Of a stretch of DNA of 5,428 nucleotides, positions 1 through 5,127 are shown in pieces. Source of the DNA: a bacterium (lineage in GTDB: Bacteria > Patescibacteria > Saccharimonadia > Saccharimonadales > UBA4665). The position numbers and the translations under genes were made by a program. The notes beneath the pieces are model-generated. The model was not told the DNA's origin, did not search any database, and worked only from the letters and a program-made list of their open reading frames with translations. Numbering within the stretch: the stretch's first letter is position 1; every line of letters begins with the position of its first letter. The DNA lies in assembly GCA_021778165.1 (NCBI GenBank), contig JAJYCU010000049.1, positions 1-5,428 of the forward strand, written 5' to 3'.

Positions 1-505
1 TCAATTTCTTTATCATCAGCGAAAACAGCAATTCTTAAAGTTTTGCCTGTCCCGTGAGGTAATACTATATTATCTCTAATATTCTGGTCAGCATGTTTTG
101 GATCAACTCCAAGTTTAATATGCATTTCGACGGTTGCATCAAATTTTGATGTGTTTGATTTAATTGCTAAATCTACGGCTTCTGATATGCTATATAATTT
201 AGTTTTATCTACTATCTTATAGGCTTCCTGATATTTTTTACCTCTTCTTGATAGAATCGATCGAGTAGGGTTTTGAGTTTTTTTGCTAACAACTTCTTCT
301 ACTAAAGCCTCTTCTGCCTTTTTAAGTTTTTTAGCTTCAAGGGCTTCTGATTCTGCTATTGATTTAGCACTTCTTTTTCCGGCCTTAGCCAAGACTTCAG
401 GGGCATCGATTTTCGCTACTTTCATAGCTTTTTCTTTAGGTTCAGTTACTTTTGGTTTTTTAACCAATTTATCAGCTTCAGTCTTTATTGTTTCTTTCTT
501 AACCA
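1..505 (-). CDS. rplA: 50S ribosomal protein L1 (uL1), 3' end cut by window edge
   Basis: L1 forms the mobile L1 stalk of the large ribosomal subunit, binds 23S rRNA near the E site, and represses its own mRNA. From the ATG at 505, 168 codons are visible and the gene continues past position 1. Residues 90-168 are clear L1: '[16 protein letters not shown]', then '[20 protein letters not shown]' and the signature '[16 protein letters not shown]'. Residues 1-85 are an extra lysine-, alanine- and glutamate-rich segment, probably disordered, that most bacterial L1 proteins lack; similar extensions occur in CPR bacteria (from memory). The start is chosen because AAGGAGA lies 7 bases upstream of this ATG; a later in-frame ATG (codon 28) has no comparable site. 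It follows rplK by 51 bases, and that gap holds a probable L1-binding hairpin. Confidence 0.95.
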
Positions 506-519
506 TTTGATTCTCCTTC

Positions 520-549
520 GTGGTGCAATCGGCATATTTTGCCTCCCAC
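520..549 (-). promoter_or_regulatory. Probable L1 autoregulatory mRNA site (23S rRNA mimic) before rplA
   Basis: The rplK-rplA gap, read on the minus strand, has GTGGGAGGC, a 5-6 nt loop region, then TGCCGA, TTG and ACCAC. The inner stem is GGCA/TGCC and the outer stem GTGG/CCAC, with an asymmetric internal loop between them. The same elements in the same order (GUGGGAGGC ... GCCGA..UUG...ACCAC) occur in the L1-binding arm of E. coli 23S rRNA (recalled, helices 76-78). The hairpin ends right at the rplA Shine-Dalgarno (511-518), so L1 bound here would block rplA translation. L1 repression of the L11 operon is established in other bacteria; the exact use of this site is inferred. Confidence 0.75.
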
Positions 550-556
550 AAATTAA

Positions 557-985
557 TTAATTTTTAAATTCCACGCCCATACTTCTAGCAGTACCTAATA
601 CCATTTTTTTTACAGACTCTATGTCCTCGGTATTCATGTCTTTAGCCTTAGTCTCAGATATTGAGTTTAGCTGATCTAGGGTTAATTTTTCTGGAAGTTT
701 CTCACTATTTGGTTTGCCGGAACCTTTATCGATTTTCAAAGCTTCTCTTATTAAATCATCGGTTGGAACTCCTACAACTCTCCAGTCCATTGTTTTGTCT
801 TCATATACCGTAATGTGGACAGTTAAATTCTTTCCCATTTGATCTTTGGTTTTTTCATTAAATGGATTAACAAAATCCATCATGTTAACACCATATTGAC
901 CCAATATGCTTCCAACCGGTGGTGCGGCACTAGCTTGACCACCTTTTAACTTCATTTTTAAGTTCGCCTTAATTGCTTTTGCCAT
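557..985 (-). CDS. rplK: 50S ribosomal protein L11 (uL11)
   Basis: L11 binds the GTPase-associated centre of 23S rRNA and helps recruit translation factors to the stalk base. The 142-residue product has the normal bacterial length. The N-terminal domain shows '[20 protein letters not shown]' (residues 15-34), including the conserved proline pair, followed by '[10 protein letters not shown]' and '[10 protein letters not shown]'. The C-terminal RNA-binding domain carries 'KGSGKPN' (87-93) and ends with the typical '[12 protein letters not shown]' (129-140). GGAG lies about a dozen bases before the ATG. It sits 71 bases after nusG, with a promoter-like sequence in that gap, and is followed by rplA, as in most bacteria. 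Confidence 0.97.
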   Translation of the reverse strand: MAKAIKANLKMKLKGGQASAAPPVGSILGQYGVNMMDFVNPFNEKTKDQMGKNLTVHITVYEDKTMDWRVVGVPTDDLIREALKIDKGSGKPNSEKLPEKLTLDQLNSISETKAKDMNTEDIESVKKMVLGTARSMGVEFKN

Positions 986-1025
986 TTTTAATTAACTCCT
1001 ACAAACCATTCTTTAGATTTATTTT

Positions 1026-1054
1026 ATTATATCCTATATTCAAGCTTTAGTCCA
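1026..1054 (-). promoter_or_regulatory. Putative internal promoter upstream of rplK
   Basis: On the minus strand, TGGACT (1049-1054) is separated by exactly 17 bases from a perfect TATAAT (1026-1031). It lies wholly in the nusG-rplK gap, starting just after the nusG stop. Transcription would start near 1019, giving a leader of about 34 bases that contains the rplK Shine-Dalgarno. The -35 box matches 4 of 6 consensus positions. An L11-L1 promoter separate from secE-nusG is known in E. coli; its use here is inferred. Confidence 0.6.
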
Positions 1055-1056
1055 GA

Positions 1057-1599
1057 TTATGATTTCTTTACCTGAAGGCTATCTAGCTCAATTGGTGTTT
1101 CGCGACCAAACATATTAACTAACACTTTGAGCTTACCTTTTGTTTGATCAATTTCATTTACAGTTCCGTCAAAACCTTTGAATGGGCCATCGGTAATTCC
1201 AACCACTTCGCCAATTGTAAAATCAATTTTATATTTAGGCTCTTCCTTGCCCATTCGTTTCATAATTTTATCAATTTCATCGTTTTCGATTGGCGTAGGA
1301 TCTGTACCGGTTCCGACAAAACCCGTAACGCTTGGGGTATTTCTGACTACATACCACGCATCTTCAGTCATATTCATCTGCACCAATACATAGCCTTGAA
1401 AAATTTTCTTCTCAACGATTTTACGTTTACCATTTTTGACTTCAATCATCTTCTCTTTAGGTACTAAAACCTGAAAAATCAGTGAACTCATATCTAATGA
1501 TTCGGCACGTTGCTTTATACTTTCAGCAACCTTTTCTTCATAACCTGAATAGGTATGAATTACATACCATTGTTTATTTTTTTCGTATCTATCAACCAT
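1057..1599 (-). CDS. nusG: Transcription termination/antitermination factor NusG
   Basis: NusG binds the RNA polymerase clamp, suppresses or tunes pausing, and can link polymerase to Rho or the ribosome. The 180-residue product has the usual two-domain layout. The NGN domain (about residues 10-115) opens with 'WYVIHTYSGYEEKV' and contains 'KIFQGYVLVQM' and 'WYVVRNTPSVTGFVG'. The C-terminal KOW domain (about 127-178) reads 'FTIGEVVGITDGPFKGFDG', then 'VNMFGRETPIEL'. The ATG overlaps the end of secE by 8 bases (ATGGTTGA), which points to translational coupling. No residues appear to be missing. Confidence 0.97.
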   Translation of the reverse strand: MVDRYEKNKQWYVIHTYSGYEEKVAESIKQRAESLDMSSLIFQVLVPKEKMIEVKNGKRKIVEKKIFQGYVLVQMNMTEDAWYVVRNTPSVTGFVGTGTDPTPIENDEIDKIMKRMGKEEPKYKIDFTIGEVVGITDGPFKGFDGTVNEIDQTKGKLKVLVNMFGRETPIELDSLQVKKS

Positions 1600-1954
1600 G
1601 TAAAAATACCTTTTTAAATATTATTTCAAATCCCCAATCCAATAAACTGATCATAACTCCGAAAACAATAGAAAAGATTATAACCGCAAATGTTAATCTC
1701 AGGGTATCCCTTCGATTTGGCCATGTAACTAATCTAATTTCTCCGAATGATGATCTAAGAAACTTAAACTTAGGGAAAAACTTAAAAATTTTACTATTAC
1801 TTAATTTATTAGAAAATCTCTTTTGAGTATTTCTAGTATTAGTAAGCTGTTTAGGCTTTGACTCCTTGGAGTCATTTTTCCTTTTAGCTAAGTTCTTATC
1901 TACTAATTCTCTTAAGCTTTCGCCCGTTGATTTAGCAGTATCTTTATCAGGCAT
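1592..1954 (-). CDS. secE: Preprotein translocase subunit SecE
   Basis: SecE is the small clamp subunit of the SecYEG protein-conducting channel in the inner membrane. The SecE core is residues 66-115: an amphipathic segment with the conserved 'EIRLVTWPNRRDTLR' (72-86), then one membrane helix, about 87-108. This is the one-helix form typical of most bacteria. The first ~60 residues form a charged, low-complexity cytoplasmic extension, which makes the protein (120 aa) about twice the length of minimal SecE. AAGGGG precedes the ATG by about 12 bases. The gene ends in TGA followed directly by an in-frame TAG, and its end overlaps nusG by 8 bases. Confidence 0.92.
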   Translation of the reverse strand: MPDKDTAKSTGESLRELVDKNLAKRKNDSKESKPKQLTNTRNTQKRFSNKLSNSKIFKFFPKFKFLRSSFGEIRLVTWPNRRDTLRLTFAVIIFSIVFGVMISLLDWGFEIIFKKVFLHG

Positions 1955-1982
1955 TCTAATTAAAACCCCTTAAAATTAAATA

Positions 1983-2004
1983 ATCTACCATTTTGATGGT
2001 AGAT
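1983..2004 (-). promoter_or_regulatory. 9-bp hairpin in the secE leader (terminator-like or 5' stem)
   Basis: A perfect 9-bp inverted repeat (ATCTACCAT / ATGGTAGAT) with a 4-base loop lies between the metallopeptidase gene and secE. On the minus strand it is followed by the T-rich run TATTTAATTTT, so it could end transcripts from upstream. It also falls about 5 bases after the predicted secE start site, so it could instead be a 5' stem in the secE mRNA or an attenuator. The sequence alone cannot separate these options. Confidence 0.6.
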
Positions 2005-2014
2005 CAATGTGTCA

Positions 2015-2043
2015 ATAGTACTACAACTATTATTTCTAGTCAA
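2015..2043 (-). promoter_or_regulatory. Putative promoter for secE-nusG
   Basis: On the minus strand, TTGACT (2038-2043) and TACTAT (2015-2020) are exactly 17 bases apart, each matching 5 of 6 consensus positions. The -35 box overlaps the last codons and stop of the metallopeptidase gene. The predicted start is near 2008 (an A), giving a leader of about 54 bases. This would let the core operon be expressed independently of the accessory genes upstream. Confidence 0.65.
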
Positions 2044-2749
2044 TTTGATTATAAATTATTGGTTTATATTTTTTCATTTCACGCCTTAAGCCTTTAACAT
2101 CATCATTCAAGGAATTCATTTTATCCCAAAATTGACTATCGTGAGACATATGAATAGTATGAACTAGCTCATGGAGTAATACGTAATCAATTAAATGCCA
2201 GGGCAATTGAATCAAGTACAAATTAATTGTTATATTGCCTTTTGTATCACAACTGCCCCATCTCCTTTTTAGCTCCTTTATTCGTAAATCTTGATAGTTT
2301 AATCCAGTTTGTTTTGATATTAGATCTAGCCTTTGTTTTATCAAAACATCAGCTTCTTGTCTTAGGGTTTCTTTAATAATATGTTTTATTTTTTCCTGAG
2401 CAAACTCTGAATATATGGAATGCGAAGCGGGTAGATAAATGTATAGAATTTGGTTCTTTATTTTGCTTCGGAAATTTTTTAATGACTCTGACTGTATTAA
2501 CTCTAGGTGAAATGTTTTACCAACTGGTTGATTACTTATAAAAACTTTCTCTCTAACTGACAAGTTATCTTTTATCCAGCTTTTATTTTTTTTAGCAAAA
2601 TCAAGTCCAATACGATAAGGCGTCCAAATCGGAAGACTAATTTTAATCTCATTATCCTGGCTTACGCTAATCTTAAGAGACTTATTTGATCTTTTTTTGT
2701 ATATAGTTACCTTACCTATATCTTTTAGCTCAAAATGTTTAAAAGACAT
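2036..2749 (-). CDS. YgjP-like (DUF45) zinc metallopeptidase-domain protein
   Basis: The 237-residue protein belongs to the YgjP-like metallopeptidase family (PF01863). The zinc motif 'HELVHTIHMSH' lies at residues 193-203: H193 and H197 plus H203 as likely zinc ligands, with E194 as the catalytic glutamate. The family motif 'RRWGSC' is at 162-167, and 'SQFWDKM' follows the zinc site as in relatives. The N-terminal half is a beta-rich lead-in typical of the family. There is no signal peptide or membrane helix, so a cytoplasmic location is likely. The substrate is unknown; in several bacteria the family is found near restriction or repair genes, which is not the case here. It lies 16 bases after the P-loop protein gene, probably in one transcript. 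No good Shine-Dalgarno is visible. It ends inside the secE promoter. Confidence 0.9.
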   Translation of the reverse strand: MSFKHFELKDIGKVTIYKKRSNKSLKISVSQDNEIKISLPIWTPYRIGLDFAKKNKSWIKDNLSVREKVFISNQPVGKTFHLELIQSESLKNFRSKIKNQILYIYLPASHSIYSEFAQEKIKHIIKETLRQEADVLIKQRLDLISKQTGLNYQDLRIKELKRRWGSCDTKGNITINLYLIQLPWHLIDYVLLHELVHTIHMSHDSQFWDKMNSLNDDVKGLRREMKKYKPIIYNQID

Positions 2750-2765
2750 CTATATTTTTAAAAGG

Positions 2766-3428
2766 CTAATGGATATTTATGTTTCGTCGTTTATTGTCTA
2801 CGCGTCCACTATAAAGGTTGGGAACTAAATTAATAAGTTCAGGTTTTGGAAGATTGTTACTAAGATAATCTTGGCTTAATAAATTTTTTTCGGAAAGTTT
2901 TTTATAGACGGCGTGTTTCTGGGTGGAGAATACGTGTTTACCGCTAATAACTACATAGTCATCTTTTTCTGAAGGATTTTGCATTCTACCAACTAGACCG
3001 TTGAAGGTTGTACGGTCAAGCTTCTCGGCATATTTGTCGTCAATTTTTCTAGCATCACGATTATTAACCCTATTGAAACTACTCTCAATATCAATCTGAA
3101 GCCAGACAATAATAACCTGAGCCTTATAGTTGTCTGCTATGGTAGACAATAATTTTCTGTCACTCGCACGACTATTTCTACAGTCATAAACAACGCTAAC
3201 CCCTGACCTGAGGAAATTATTTAGCATATATATGCAAAGGTGCTGAACAGCATTATTTTCTGACTTGTTATGTGTCGGATTTTCAATAAATTCGTGTCTC
3301 AGCGTGTCGTCATTAATATAAGCTGATCTAGTTTCATCAGCAAATTGTCGTCCAAAATATGATTTACCTGACCCTGGATAGCCATACATGATAAAAATAG
3401 TTGGTCTGGTAATAATCTGGCTATTCAT
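2766..3428 (-). CDS. P-loop ATPase / kinase-like protein (AAA_33 type)
   Basis: The 220-residue protein opens with a Walker A motif 'GYPGSGKS' (residues 16-23). 'YINDDTLRHEF' (37-47) follows; it resembles the acidic substrate-site motif of polynucleotide-kinase-like and zeta-toxin-like P-loop kinases. 'VSVVYDCRNSRASDRKLL' (77-94) is Walker B-like. An arginine-rich lid region, 'RVNNRDARKIDD', lies at 120-131. The C-terminal ~50 residues are not recognisable. These features suit phosphorylation of a small molecule, nucleic-acid end or sugar, but the substrate cannot be told from sequence. It starts 48 bases downstream of tRNA-Trp and is followed by the metallopeptidase gene. Neither gene normally belongs to the tRNA-Trp/secE region, so the pair looks like an insertion. 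A toxin role is possible, but no antitoxin-like partner is seen. Confidence 0.8.
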   Translation of the reverse strand: MNSQIITRPTIFIMYGYPGSGKSYFGRQFADETRSAYINDDTLRHEFIENPTHNKSENNAVQHLCIYMLNNFLRSGVSVVYDCRNSRASDRKLLSTIADNYKAQVIIVWLQIDIESSFNRVNNRDARKIDDKYAEKLDRTTFNGLVGRMQNPSEKDDYVVISGKHVFSTQKHAVYKKLSEKNLLSQDYLSNNLPKPELINLVPNLYSGRVDNKRRNINIH

Positions 3429-3476
3429 TATTTTAATTTATAACAATTTCCTGTTTATTGCAATTTGGTTAGCTAT

Positions 3477-3552
3477 TGGCAGGGGAGACAGGGGTCGAAC
3501 CTGCGGCCTACGGTTTTGGAGACCGTTGCTCTACCAGCTGAGCTACTCCCCT
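3477..3552 (-). tRNA. tRNA-Trp (anticodon CCA)
   Basis: A 76-nt cloverleaf reads on the minus strand. The acceptor stem is AGGGGAG/CTCCCCT, the D arm starts GCTC, and the anticodon loop CTCCAAA carries CCA. The T arm contains GGTTCGACC, the discriminator is G, and CCA is encoded. Its place upstream of secE-nusG is the classical bacterial arrangement, here separated from secE by two accessory genes. Confidence 0.97.
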
Positions 3553-3611
3553 ACGCAAAGTATATTTTAATGTATTTCTCTTAGAATAAAAACTGATTAA
3601 ATATTTTATTT

Positions 3612-3818
3612 CTAATGTTTTCTTGGTTTAACTTCATTTCGGCCAAGATTTTTTTTAGTCTCAGTGAATACTACATGCTTCCGTGACACGGGATCATATT
3701 TACGAAGAGTAAGTTTATCTGGTGTATTCATACTATTTTTATATGTATAGTAAGTTCTCTGTCCAGTTTCCTCAGACACCATACCAATTAATTTTCTTTT
3801 ATCGCCTTTTTTAGCCAT
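3612..3818 (-). CDS. rpmG: 50S ribosomal protein L33 (bL33)
   Basis: L33 is a small protein of the large subunit near the E site. The 68-residue product has the family core: '[20 protein letters not shown]', then '[27 protein letters not shown]'. The zinc-binding CxxC pairs of some L33 proteins are absent, so this is the zinc-free form. Normal L33 is about 50-55 residues; this one has an extra basic tail after 'ETKK' ending '[10 protein letters not shown]'. It sits between tRNA-Thr and tRNA-Trp, as in many bacteria. Only a weak purine stretch (CCGGGAA) precedes the ATG. Confidence 0.93.
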   Translation of the reverse strand: MAKKGDKRKLIGMVSEETGQRTYYTYKNSMNTPDKLTLRKYDPVSRKHVVFTETKKNLGRNEVKPRKH

Positions 3819-3891
3819 TTTATTCCCGGTTATATTATTTAGATTTTATTATCTTAACAGAGTTCATACTGTTAGTAAATAGATTAGAGCT

Positions 3892-4184
3892 TGGAGCCAC
3901 GATCGGGATTCGAACCCGAGACCTCATCCTTCGCTTACACCTCTTCTTTATGTTGTATTGGTACTTATAAGAGGGCTAGACTGTATCTTAAGCATATCAA
4001 TATTGACGTAGCTTCCCTTGTCAGTCGTTCGGGTCTTCATATTTTTAATTATGATTACCACGGTCTTGCCCTAGTCCTAGGGTATTAACCGTTATTCGGG
4101 ATTCATATGTAGATTTCTCCACAAATGGGCAGGGTCTTATTGCGACCCACCATGGATGCGCTCTACCAGCTGAGCTATCGCGGC
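3892..4184 (-). tRNA. tRNA-Thr (anticodon GGT), split by a group I intron
   Basis: Exon 1 is 4149-4184 (tRNA positions 1-36) and exon 2 is 3892-3931 (positions 37-73 plus encoded CCA). Joined, they give a 76-nt cloverleaf. The acceptor stem is GCCGCGA/TCGTGGC, the D arm GCTC..GAGC, the anticodon stem CATCC/GGATG, the loop ATGGTAA, and the T arm TCGGG-TTCGAAT-CCCGA. The anticodon GGT reads threonine codons ACC/ACU. The discriminator is U, which also occurs in some actinobacterial threonine tRNAs (recalled). Neither half folds into a full tRNA alone. A simple scan for uninterrupted tRNAs would miss it. Confidence 0.93.
3932..4148 (-). mobile_element. Self-splicing group I intron in tRNA-Thr
   Basis: This 217-nt insert sits after the third anticodon base (position 36). 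The 5' exon ends in U and the intron ends in G, as group I introns require. Helices seen: P1, exon GGU pairing with GCC (a U-G pair at the splice site) plus GGGTC/GACCC; P2, 4109-4122, a 5-bp stem with a GAAA loop; P4, 4060-4064 with 4088-4092; P5, 4069-4082 (CCCTA/TAGGG); P6a, 4037-4041 with 4050-4054; P7, GACTG (4022-4026) with CAGTC (3979-3983), in the typical R and S contexts ACGACTGA and AAGATACAGTC; P9, 3940-3945 with 3969-3974. P3 is short (TCCC/GGGA). There is no open reading frame inside. Size and location resemble bacterial tRNA introns of the IC3 class; the subclass is inferred. Confidence 0.9.
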
Positions 4185-4755
4185 AGCATGCCAACCAAAA
4201 TATCACGTAACTTTATATTGTGATACATTACTGTTACTACACCATATCGACTCCTTTGTCGATAGGTGCCGATTGACCCTGATATTGTAACAGTTGACCG
4301 CATAAATTGCGAGGGGGGGCGTTAAGCGTTTGCGCCCAATATGCTAAGGCTTTATCGGAATTAATATCAGTAAAAATTTGAAGTCCGAAACATAAATCTT
4401 CCTTCCTAATACCAAAAGCGCTGCTTGAGAAATGTTATAAAATAATTAACCAGTGCAGGGTCTGTACTCCCTAGTCTAACAGACTATTTATTCGCTTTGT
4501 TACCTTCACCCCAATAAAGACCGATGCCTAAGCCCTTTAGCCATGCGTCTTCCATATTAATGACTGGACGAAACTTGAATGGATCACCTTTAGGATGTTT
4601 CTTCTGGTATGCAGTATCGCTCCTTGAACGACGTTGTATATGTCGCCTATCCATCCAATACACTATTTTATTGATCGAGCAATAGTTCAACTTTGCAAAC
4701 CCAGCATCGACAAACCATTTTTAAGATACTGTTTTTCTAAAAGTTTTTTGTACAT
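4175..4755 (-). pseudogene. Decayed HTH + 'YWGEG' protein gene, homing-endonuclease-like
   Basis: Following homology-like reading through three frames restores a ~193-residue protein from ATG 4755 to the TAG at 4175-4177. It begins with a likely helix-turn-helix ('EKQYLKNGLSML', then 'FAKLNYCSINKIVYWMD'), a basic linker ('HIQRRSRSDTAYQKK', 'HPKGDPFKF'), and a core 'WLKGLGIGLYWGEGNKANK'. It continues with 'SVRLGSTDPALVNYF', 'FGIRKEDLCFGLQIFTDI', 'ALAYWAQTLN', 'GSIGTYRQRSRYGVVTV' and 'NIKLRDILVGMLPR'. Lesions: one base missing at GGG (4700-4702), TAG replacing a probable Tyr codon (4484-4486), one extra base at TTTT (4414-4417), and one base missing (or two extra) in C7 (4313-4319). The layout resembles a small CPR family that I recall as unannotated or LAGLIDADG-like; nuclease activity is not shown. 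An in-frame TAA lies just before the ATG. Confidence 0.8.
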
Positions 4756-4781
4756 ATATTAAGCATACTACTATCTAATAC

Positions 4782-4812
4782 AGAATGAGTTCTACCGCTG
4801 AGCTATATAGGT
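4782..4812 (-). pseudogene. Truncated tRNA 5' half, probably tRNA-Gly
   Basis: On the minus strand ACCTATA-TA-GCTC-AGCGGTA-GAAC-T-CATTC has the layout of tRNA positions 1 to about 31: acceptor strand, D arm, anticodon-stem 5' strand. Similarity stops at the anticodon loop (no U33), and no matching 3' half is found nearby. GGTAGAAC in the D arm is typical of glycine tRNAs, and a tRNA-Gly is expected between tRNA-Tyr and tRNA-Thr from the E. coli-type order. The identity is inferred; a remnant of another tRNA is possible. The D stem has a C-A mismatch. Confidence 0.6.
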
Positions 4813-4836
4813 ATAAATTTTAAGCCGTTAGTGAAT

Positions 4837-4842
4837 ATTATA
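4837..4842 (-). promoter_or_regulatory. Putative -10 box upstream of the tRNA remnant
   Basis: A perfect TATAAT on the minus strand lies about 25 bases before the tRNA-like fragment. CTGACT stands 15 bases further upstream as a weak, short-spaced -35 candidate. It may be the surviving promoter of the lost tRNA, and could still drive tRNA-Thr and rpmG. Confidence 0.4.
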
Positions 4843-4892
4843 GAGTAAATAAAATGAAGTCAGATTAAATAAGAATTTTGATTTAGAATAAA

Positions 4893-5060
4893 CTACCAAA
4901 TTTCACCACTAAATTTCGCGACTACAGTGACTTCAATTTCAGAATTGATAGCCACTGCACCAGTTTTTCTAAATTCTGCTAGCTCATCTTTGGCGTCTTG
5001 GTTGTGAAGTTCGGCCGCTATTGCCATGTCACTAGTTAGTACAAACATTTCATTGGTCAT
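4893..5060 (-). CDS. Small hypothetical protein, 55 aa
   Basis: I do not recognise this protein. It starts 'MTNEMFVLTSDMAIAAELHN', continues through an acidic helical stretch 'DAKDELAEFRKTGAVA', and ends with the beta-like 'SEIEVTVVAKFSGEIW'. It has no signal peptide or membrane helix and looks like a small soluble protein. The case for a real gene is a strong Shine-Dalgarno (AAAAAGGAGA, about 6 bases before the ATG), a complete frame ending in TAG, and a promoter-like sequence upstream. It lies between the small membrane-protein gene and the tRNA remnant. It is too short for many ORF callers. Confidence 0.7.
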   Translation of the reverse strand: MTNEMFVLTSDMAIAAELHNQDAKDELAEFRKTGAVAINSEIEVTVVAKFSGEIW

Positions 5061-5079
5061 AATAATCTCCTTTTTATAA

Positions 5080-5120
5080 ATAATAGCATTATTACATTTT
5101 TGTTTAGCATTCTAAACAAA
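5080..5120 (-). promoter_or_regulatory. Inverted repeat and possible promoter before the 55-aa gene
   Basis: A 9-bp inverted repeat (TTTGTTTAG, loop of 4, CTAAACAAA; 5099-5120) lies between the two small genes. On the minus strand its left arm contains TTGTTT, followed 17 bases later by TGTAAT, within TGTAATAAT. The repeat therefore overlaps a candidate -35 box, as an operator would. It lacks a run of T directly after the stem on the minus strand, so it is a poor intrinsic terminator for the membrane-protein gene. Confidence 0.4.
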
Positions 5121-5127
5121 GTCAGGA

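Noticed and set aside
283..510. Plus-strand frame opposite rplA
   Set aside because: Shadow of the lysine/alanine-rich L1 extension, rich in Ser/Phe as expected for the complement; no ribosome site.
1592..1599. UGA read as glycine (SR1/Gracilibacteria code)
   Set aside because: secE ends in TGA followed at once by TAG, so this stop is uninformative, but the other genes use TAA/TAG, are full length with ordinary glycine codons, and contain no in-frame TGA; the standard code fits.
1144..1826. Plus-strand frames opposite nusG and secE
   Set aside because: They overlap clearly conserved genes on the other strand and resemble no protein family.
3388..3570. Plus-strand 60-codon frame across tRNA-Trp
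   Set aside because: It reads through the complement of a tRNA and the start of the P-loop gene; typical spurious frame.
3855..3876. TAACAG / CTGTTA hairpin between tRNA-Thr and rpmG as a terminator
   Set aside because: Only 6 bp with an 8-base loop and no T run on the minus strand; too weak to call.
3891..4088. Plus-strand open frame of 65 codons across the tRNA-Thr intron
   Set aside because: It begins in the tRNA 3' exon complement and covers structured intron RNA; its sequence starts with the familiar false peptide made by reading a tRNA T arm backwards.
4201..4225. TATCAC / GTGATA inverted repeat near tRNA-Thr
   Set aside because: Short arms, 13-base spacer, and it lies in the coding remnant; no T tract or promoter makes it meaningful.
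4484..4690. Intact 68-residue minus-strand gene
   Set aside because: It is only the middle part of the longer broken gene; its start has no ribosome site, and the protein clearly continues beyond the TAG and upstream in another frame.
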